DNA of 64,000 nt from Ariolimax columbianus (taxonomy: Eukaryota > Mollusca > Gastropoda > Stylommatophora > Arionidae), in the NCBI GenBank assembly GCA_036924085.1, contig JAVGWX010000009.1, positions 60,415,512 through 60,479,511 on the forward strand. The letters run 5' to 3'. Both the position numbers and the translations under genes were made by a program. Position 1 is the stretch's first letter. Every line of letters starts with the position of its first letter. The notes beneath the pieces were generated by a model. That model saw only the letters and a list, made by a program, of their open reading frames with translations. It had not been told where the DNA came from and did not search any database. Below, piece by piece: positions 57,545 through 64,000 of the stretch.

Positions 57545-57975
57545 GGTAACATTATGTATTACAGCACCCTGACCAAAGGAGTGGAGATACACACTTTGAA
57601 CTCGGCAGTAGAAGAGGTAGGAAGACTAACGTCTGGTCAGGCAAAGCATTTTGATCAGACATGTTATGGTCAGGAAAAATATGCTGGCCAAGACCTTCAC
57701 GTCTACTACTCCGTAATCCTCTCTGGAAACGAGCTGTTTTAATGGCAGCTTGAATAATAAGGTAAGGAATCGACGTGATCCCTGTTGTAGTGATCGACAC
57801 ACAGATGGAGTTAAGCATAACGCAACCACCTGGAGAACCTCGGTCCACCTTAATCAACACGCTCGAGATATGAGGAAAGCTACAGCAACCCGCTACCAAA
57901 AGTTATTTTCAGGGCGCACAAGAAGAGTAGTCCTACTCATTGTGGGCATTAAACAACAACAACAACAAAAAACAA
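57545..57975 (+). repeat. Dispersed repeat family R, copy 3, with (CAA)n tail
   Basis: agactaacgtctggtcaggc, tggccaagaccttcacgtct, caaccacctggagaacctcg, gaggaaagctacagcaaccc and ttttcagggcgcacaagaag, then a (caa)n tail at 57952-57968. It is the most complete copy, and the simple-repeat tail suggests a retroposon. Confidence 0.8.
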
Positions 57976-58429
57976 CAGTCACATCAGTAATGGGCCTGTT
58001 GAGAATCATTACACTACCGTCAGGGAATTCTAGGTTACTTTTGTCTCTTTTTATCAACACATAGAGGCGCCACTGCAGTCGCGATATCAGAAATAAAGTA
58101 GCTTTAGAAGTTACCAAACATAAAAAACAAAGAACTATCACACGATGTTGTTATCATTGTTAGGTGTTCAGCGGGGGTCAAGTGTAGGGATGTTGAATAG
58201 AGGCTGCGTGCCGCTTCAGTCTTCTTGCAGTGTGCAGGCAAGGATTTGATTGCTTAGAAGCACGTGCATATCATGTCAGTTTCTTACAAGGTTTTCAACT
58301 GAAGTGTTGATTCATCTTGCTGTCTCTCTCCATCTATTTGAATTGTTTCTCTTTCTCTCTCTTTTTCTCTTAAATCTATCTCTTTCTGTGACTCTCTTTC
58401 TGTCTCTCTTTTTCTATATGTCTGTATGT

Positions 58430-58448
58430 CTCTCTCTCTCTCTCTCTA

Positions 58449-58528
<80 letters not shown>
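58430..58528. repeat. (TC)n-(TA)n-(GA)n compound microsatellite
   Basis: tctctctc to 58447, about 30 TA units to 58500, then gagaga to 58528. Confidence 0.97.
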
Positions 58529-58533
<5 letters not shown>

Positions 58534-58534
58534 C

Positions 58535-58735
58535 GAGAGTGGTCCACAGGGGTCTTTATGTATGACAAAGACACGAATAGCACCACTGCCCCCACAAAGC
58601 GACTAACTGTGTGACATGGCATAACATCGGCCATGGTTAGGTGGTTTGTTAAGAGTAGAATAGATGATACTTAACAGACTGCGGGACTACGTTGCTCTAA
58701 TGTTTGAGTCTATTACGATGGACTCGCACATCGGA
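58535..58735 (+). mobile_element. SINE family S3 body fragment
   Basis: gtggtccacaggggtcttta, aatagcaccactgcccccac, ccatggttaggtggtttgtt and atggactcgcacatc match 35725-35940 in reverse complement. No LINE-type tail follows; a minisatellite begins instead. Confidence 0.75.
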
Positions 58736-58754
58736 TAACCAGCCTTCACAGCAC

Positions 58755-59372
58755 AACCCGGTAGTTAGTGAGACGACACTGGGCTACAACCCGGTAGATA
58801 GTGAGACGACACTGAGCTACAACTCGGTAGATAGTGAGACGACATCGGGCTACAGCCCGGTAGATAGTGAGACGACACCGGGCTACAACCCGGTAGATAG
58901 TGAGACGACACCGGGCTACAACCCGGTAGATAGTGAGACGACACCGGGCTAAAACCCGGTAGATAGTGAGACGACATCAGGCTACAACCCGGTAGATAGT
59001 GAGACGACACCGGGCTACAACCCGGTAGATAGTGAGACGACATCAGGCTACAACCCGGTAGACAGTGAGACGACACCGGGCTACAACCCGATATATAGTG
59101 AGACGACAGCGGGCTACAACCCGGTAGATAGTGAGACGACATCAGGCTACAACCCGGTAGATAGTGAGACGACACCGGGCTACAACCCGGTAGATAGTGA
59201 GACGACACCGGGCTACAACCCGGTAGATAGTGAGACGACACCGGGCTACAACCCGGTAGATAGTGAGACGACACTGGGCTTCATACCGGTAGATAGTGAG
59301 ACGACACTGGGCTTCATACCGGTAGATAGTGAGACGACACTGGGCTTCATACCGGTAGATAGTGAGACGACA
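58755..59372. repeat. 33-bp minisatellite with a hairpin unit
   Basis: About 18 units of ccgggctacaacccggtaga plus tagtgagacgaca. The spacing is 33. The core ccgggctacaacccgg is a perfect 5-bp stem with a 6-base loop. At eleven codons both strands stay open (GYNPVDSETTP; SSHYLPGCSPV). Confidence 0.97.
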
Positions 59373-59910
59373 AAAAGAAGAAGCCTTTGGAGCTACCCTA
59401 TTTCAAGAACAAATATGATCTGCTTAAATGTGCATTTCTATATCCACAGTCTACTTTGTTGCCATCACGCAAGTATACATACGCTCTTTGTCCTGTACTG
59501 CTGTGCATTCCACTCGAAGCATGCAACGACCACTGAGTGTAGCCTACCTACAGAAAACAAACCTGTACCAAATCTTTGAAATGTGCTCTTGCAGTGGGTA
59601 TTTCTACAATAGTTTGCTGCTGGTGCTAGGAATATCCATTTCTTCTTATCCCTGGTTCATCCTCTTATCGTCTTGTCAATGTTCTGGTTTCACTTACCAA
59701 GGTCACTGTTGTGTGATGATCTGTTTGATTTCTGTTCTGCTTTTGTCTGCCATCAGTCTCGCAAGGCCAGTACTATAGTCTCTCTTCCTGTAAGAGAGTT
59801 CAACTTTGTAAGATATGTTCCGTGGTCATGCATGCCTCAAACATTGACAGATCCTAATTTTGGTGTAAAGATGACTCTTGAGTCTATTATGCTCATTTCT
59901 AGTGAATAGG
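59373..59910. other. No recognised feature
   Basis: A + frame at 59428-59778 is hydrophobic but has no recognisable domain and no neighbouring gene context. Confidence 0.4.
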
Positions 59911-60462
59911 AGACTAACGTTAGTCAGGCAAAACATACTGATCGGGCAACGTTAGTCAAGGTCAGGTAAAACATACTGATCGGGCAAAGTTAGTCCAGGT
60001 CAGGCAAAACATACTGATAGGGCAAAGTTGGTCAAGGTCAGGCAAAACATACTGATCGGACAAAGCTAGTCACGGTCAGGCAAAACGTACTGATAGGGCA
60101 AAGTTAGTCAAGGTCAGGCAAAACATACTGATCGGGCAAAGTTAGTCGAGGTCAGGCAAAACGCATCACGGTTCTCACTGGAAACAGACTGTTCTTGTTG
60201 GCAGTCTGACTGACGAAGTGATCTCCAGAGTAGTAAGCGGCACGCAGATGAGCCAAGCATATCACAACCGTCTGGAGAACCGCAGTCCACTTTCACAAGA
60301 ACGCTCGGGATTTGAGGAAAGCTACTGCAACCGGCCACCTAACGCCCTTTCATTAGCACACTCGGGATTTGAGGAAAGCTACTGCAACCGGCCATCTAAC
60401 ACCCTTTTCAGGGCGCACACAATAGTAAAGTTACGCATCGTATGCATTAACAACAACAACAA
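59911..60462 (+). repeat. Dispersed repeat family R, copy 4, with its 5' block expanded
   Basis: 59911-60165 is a tandem array of about six 38-bp units (gtcaggcaaaacatactgat plus cgggcaaagttagtcaag; starts at 59923 and 59961). The rest matches 57800-57975: caaccgtctggagaaccgca, gggatttgaggaaagctact (present twice) and cttttcagggcgcacacaat, with an (AAC)n tail at 60449-60461. Confidence 0.85.
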
Positions 60463-60469
60463 GACGCAA

Positions 60470-60860
60470 TTCTGTCTAAAGATGACGGCTTCTCCTTCTC
60501 TAGTTAAATTATAGCAATTATCTTTTCCGAAGTGGATATGTTTATCAGCCCATTTTCCCCTGACGCTGGCTCTAGTTATAGTATTTGTCTCGTCATAAGT
60601 GATGCTCGGAACTGTTTGTAGGAAAGCGCCTCCACATTTTCCTAGTCCGTCTGCAGCTTCAAATCCTTTGATGTAGCAATGAAATTGGTTTCATTGAATT
60701 CCCAACGTTGAATATTTTTAGTGTTGTGTCAGGGAGTGCGTGCATTGCTCGAGATCTCCATCTCTGTGCTGTGTTAGTTCTGCTAATACTGATAAGGCAT
60801 CAGTCAGGATTAATATATCCATTCTAATTGTACATTACGACGCTCTTAAAGTTTGCAGTT
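60470..60860 (-). mobile_element. RNase H domain remnant of another Jockey/I-like LINE
   Basis: The minus strand reads ILILTDALSVLAELTQHRDG, then across frame changes ADGLGKCGGAFLQTVPSITY, DETNTITRASVRGKWAD and a GEAVIFRQN block. This matches the order TDALSV, (N)EAADRLGK, SY.E..T.I and REEQVVIFRLRTGH of such LINEs, but it is clearly diverged from the (GAA)n LINE family above. Confidence 0.62.
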
Positions 60861-61254
60861 GACTTATTCTGCTATGTTCTGCTCTGTTCTGACCCTTCAC
60901 TTCGCTCTGGTCTCAGACATCGGTGCTCAGTCTAAGCAAATGGCGAAGAGTGTGGAAAGCGATGGTAGCTGCAGTTCGTTGTTTAAACACATTTCTGCTC
61001 CGACCTCTTGTGCGACCAAGTCTGCTCGAACCCGTTCAATTTCACAGCTCTTCAGTCGTGTACGTTCTTGTGTCCTCGAACACGACTCGGCTTAAAACAC
61101 CTTACATATAAAGGTAGCTCTGTAGCAGAAACTACTGTCGTGGATAAAGTGTTGGCTACTTCATTTTAGTAGACCTCAACTTTTTTTAGGTCTGGTATCT
61201 AACTCTCTTTCCTGCTCCTTATCATTCCTCAATAGAAATGTAGATATCAGTTTA
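60861..61254. other. No supported gene
   Basis: A + frame at 60853-61095 (Ser-rich) has no recognisable domain. Confidence 0.4.
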
Positions 61255-61345
61255 CATCTGTATCGACTAAAGCGTGTGAATAACGGGGATCGAACCCGAT
61301 ACGTTTGTCATGAGAATCGAATGGTATGTCACTCTGTCACTCAGA
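61255..61345 (-). repeat. tRNA-headed SINE fragment
   Basis: On the minus strand, agcatctgagtgacagagtg and cgtatcgggttcgatccccg carry A- and B-box-like elements. The B box is near consensus. Confidence 0.6.
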
Positions 61346-61484
61346 TGCTCGAAATAAGTGGTTTTTAATTATTGGGTCTCCATCGAATGAGGGCCCAGGA
61401 GGGAAACCAAGATAATGACACGGCAAGCTGCCAGACATAACGTAAGAGGAAATTAAGGAGGCTTCCCCGTCCTGCGGTCAATAT

Positions 61485-61765
61485 CGGTCAATGAATCAAT
61501 CAAAACCTTTCCAGCTCCCTGTGGAGCACCGGTCTTTAAGAAAGTCCCCCAGGTCTTTAAAAAAGTCCCCAAGGTCCTATACTACTCTAATTTCAGATTT
61601 GCCATACTTCCTTTTCTTCCGTGATTGCCTCGAGCCCCCTTCATCTACGTGTGTTTTGGTCTACCTCTATATTTATTGCGCTAGTGATTTCAAATCAGAA
61701 TGTCTCGTAATGCTAGGAATTGGTTTCTTTAATGAATGCCCCATCCAACGATGAGGCACGCCTTG
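61485..61765 (-). mobile_element. RTE-type LINE C-terminus with tail
   Basis: The minus strand reads WMGHSLKKPIPSITRHSDLK (61745-61685) and, near the end, DRCSTGSWKG, followed by ttgattgattcattg at 61484-61498. The 3' end matches 41418-41460 (gagcggacaggtttctgatt type). Confidence 0.75.
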
Positions 61766-61804
61766 CTTTTTTTGTTCACAATGATTCACAAATACCTCAA
61801 TATA

Positions 61805-62534
61805 CGGGGCGTGTTAAATGAAACCGGACATAACCACCAAGTAAAAATACATACGATACGCATGATGCCATCACTTCTGACGTAAACAGCACATACCAAC
61901 CGCAAAGTTTGCAAAATGTCATTATCCTCCGACTCATAGGTCCCTCAGCAGACCGCTGAAAACATAGCGGGTATGATACGGAAACCGTCCAGAGTAGATC
62001 AGCGGGCGGTGATTCGGTTTCTAACAGCTGAAGGTTGTCGACCAGTTGACATTCATCTCAGAATGCAGGCAGTGTATGGTGACAAAAGTGTGCCGAGGGA
62101 CAACAGTGAAGAACTGGACAACGATGTTTAAAAAAGACGTGAGTTAACGAAAGATCTTCCGAGACCAGATCAGGCGCATTTTGTTGCGCCAGAAGATGCA
62201 TTCGCCAAAATTGATGCAGCAATTCAGTTGGACCGTAGCCGGAGCTTACGTTCGCCACACTTTTGTCACCATACACTGTCTGCAATGAATTTCAACTGGT
62301 CGACATCCTAGATCTGTTGGAAACCGAATCACCGATCGCTGCTCAACTCTGGACGGATTCCGTATCACAAGCGCCATGTTTTCAACGGTCTGCTGAGGAA
62401 ACTATTAGTCTAGGATAATGAAATTTTGCAAACTTGACGGTTGGTCTGTGCTGTGTACACCAGAAGTGACGTCATCATGCGCATCGAATGTTCACTTTGT
62501 GCAGCTAGGTCCGGTTTCATTTGAACACGTCTCG
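61805..62534. mobile_element. Fold-back mariner-derived element 3
   Basis: TA at 61803-61804 and 62535-62536 flank it. The ends cggggcgtgttaaatgaaac and (reverse complement) cgagacgtgttcaaatgaaa both run into ccgga. The left arm encodes IRKPSRVDQRAVIRFLTAEG, then DLPRPDQAHFVAPEDAFAKI; the right arm repeats the first part inverted (frame 62285-62058). The central segment is in the opposite sense to that of element 1. Confidence 0.9.
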
Positions 62535-62694
62535 TATATTGTTGGACATTGAGCTGCACATTAAGGGCATTCTGAGGAACATCTTAATGCCTTTGACTAT
62601 ACCTGCCATATTTATAATTAAAACAGCAAGGTTCATGAAAATGAAAATCAGCAGACAAGAGAAAAGAATAAATATTCAGGTAAAAAGCACAACT

Positions 62695-63240
62695 TGAAAA
62701 GGTAAAAGAATTCAAATACTTGGGTAGCATACTCACACAATATGAAAGGATGGACAGATAGGTGGAATCAAGAATTCAGAAAAAAATACCACTTCATATT
62801 ATCAGCTATATATTATTAAAACACAAACATATCCCAGATGAGACAAAGAAAGAGACAGTTGATAAATAGTACTTTTATACTAACTTTCTGCTGCAAGTGT
62901 CAGACATGGACTGAGCAACATACACGGAATAACAATCCTGGTATATGAAACGAGGTGTTTGAAAAAGGCTGTTAGGGTCACAAGACTGGAACAAGTACGA
63001 AACAAAGAAATCAGAAAGAAAGTGGACGCAACATCGTGCATGGATTACATGCAGAGGCAAACAATAAAATGGTTCGGACACCTGACAAGAATGAAACAAA
63101 AGTTACCAGCTGTGCGAATCTACAGCAGCAGATAATGCAGTTACAAAGACAAAGAAGAAGATCGATAGACGTAACTGACATTCTGAAGAAATCCAGATGT
63201 TCAGCAGCAATGGCAACACCTCTGACACACACAAAAACAC
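62695..63240 (+). mobile_element. LINE RT C-terminal remnant
   Basis: The + strand reads QLEKVKEFKYLGSILTQYER, then after frame changes EVRNKEIRKKVDATSCMDYM and QRQTIKWFGHLTRMKQKLPA. The VKEFKYLGSI and WFGH..RM motifs are the diagnostic post-RT blocks. Decayed, with several frame changes. Confidence 0.8.
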
Positions 63241-63356
63241 TGCACATCTAAACGCGTCTAACGACACCAGTGCCAAAGAAGAAAAAGAGGTACCAGTAGA
63301 TCAAATTCAGATGTTGTAATTGAATTATATATATATGCACTCTAACAATTTATCAC

Positions 63357-63750
63357 ATCTACAAACCGCACATATGACTATATGTATGTCGAATCTGTTT
63401 GTTACAAATTATATCCACATAATCGGGTATATACCTGTACATACATACATATGCGCGAAAGCCAAATTCAGTCCATAGTTTGTTAGTCATCTCGTCTGTC
63501 CACCACGTCGCTAGACTTGTGCGGATGTACAGTCGTCTTCCATGTGTCGCTTGAATGGCAGCACATTTCTCGTATCTACAAACCGAACATGAATCCAAAT
63601 GTCTATAACATTTGTTTGTTACAAATGATCTCCGAATATGTACCTGTACAAATGCACGAACGACAAAATTTAGTCCATACTTTTGTAGGTCATTCCACCT
63701 GTCCTCTTATGCCGCTAGACCTGTGGAGAGGTACAATATTCTTTCGTGGG
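63357..63750. repeat. Tandem duplication of about 217 bp
   Basis: atctacaaaccg starts near 63358 and 63574. Both units continue with tttgtttgttacaaat, cgacaaaatttagtccatac (gccaaattcagtccatag in the first), ctgtccaccacg/ctgtcctcttat and cgctagac. Moderately diverged; nature unknown. Confidence 0.85.
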
Positions 63751-64000
63751 CCAACCATCTGTCTATACATTTGTTCAGAATGTACTTCTGCATTGGTTCC
63801 GTAACACCATCAATCAATCATGTACTTTGCCTTTGAAATTCTCTGAAGCTCTGCTGCCTGGTGTTACAGACTTGAACTAGCGGAAATTATGTTGGGAGAC
63901 TTATTTACCATATCCTTTTCATTGTGTTTGTCTATATAGGTTACGTGGGACATTTTTTGAACTTTCAATACGATTTGTTCTTTTCTTACCTTGTCTGTTC

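Noticed and set aside
58704..59274. Repetitive open frames on both strands (GYNPVDSETTP and SSHYLPGCSPV)
   Set aside because: Both strands are open across the same 33-bp minisatellite, which is expected by chance and not evidence for a structural protein.
59428..59778. Hydrophobic 116-codon frame as a membrane protein
   Set aside because: Hydrophobicity alone in AT-rich sequence is weak; no signal peptide, family or splice context could be supported.

Overview
The window looks like repeat-dense, non-genic DNA from a metazoan nuclear genome. The mix of elements (RTE-type and RNase H-bearing LINEs, tRNA-headed SINEs, mariner and Tigger relics, a RAG1-like gene family of the N-RAG-TP type, long minisatellites) fits a lophotrochozoan, most likely a mollusc and possibly a gastropod. 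That assignment rests on remembered family resemblance and is only moderately secure. I find no intact host gene, no tRNA or rRNA gene in working form, and nothing prokaryotic.

The most notable content is two decayed copies of one protein-coding family. Copy B runs on the + strand from 1040 to 7497. It is split by a LINE (1894-4979) and cut at its start by another LINE (1-1039). Copy A runs on the - strand from about 24372 down to 19799 and carries two SINEs and two minisatellites. Read across the breaks, the two copies align from end to end. They show an N-terminal region of paired CxxC motifs like the RAG1 N-terminus, a low-complexity linker, and a C-terminal part with D, GDYDF, CLWC, HxxxxH and GGE signatures. 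The order and spacing of the later signatures echo the RAG1/Transib DDE core.

Region by region: 0-11.3 kb holds three copies of one EN-RT-RNase H LINE with a (GAA)n tail around RAG1-like copy B. 12.0-15.9 kb is a nest of CR1/L2-like and RTE LINEs with a fold-back mariner inside. 17-20 kb holds tandem repeats and a second CR1/L2-like 3' end. 19.8-24.4 kb is RAG1-like copy A. 25.7-29.1 kb is minisatellite and microsatellite. 29.2-33.0 kb is the fourth LINE copy, containing a 28S rRNA-derived insert and an internal duplication. 33-38 kb is SINE-rich, including a SINE that ends in the CR1/L2-like LINE 3' tail. 38.4-44.6 kb holds a mariner 3' end and five or six LINE C-terminal remnants. 44.8-49 kb holds a second fold-back mariner, a Tigger relic and microsatellites. 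50.8-55.7 kb is dominated by tandem arrays and one long-inverted-repeat element. 56.9-64 kb holds further LINE ends, minisatellites and a third fold-back mariner.

The elements interact mainly by nesting and by shared 3' tails. The RNase H LINE inserts with 11-12 bp target duplications, and at least one SINE family has the same kind of (GAA)n tail and duplication length. A tRNA-headed SINE carries the 3' end of the CR1/L2-like LINE. Many long open frames are only tandem repeats whose unit is a multiple of three.
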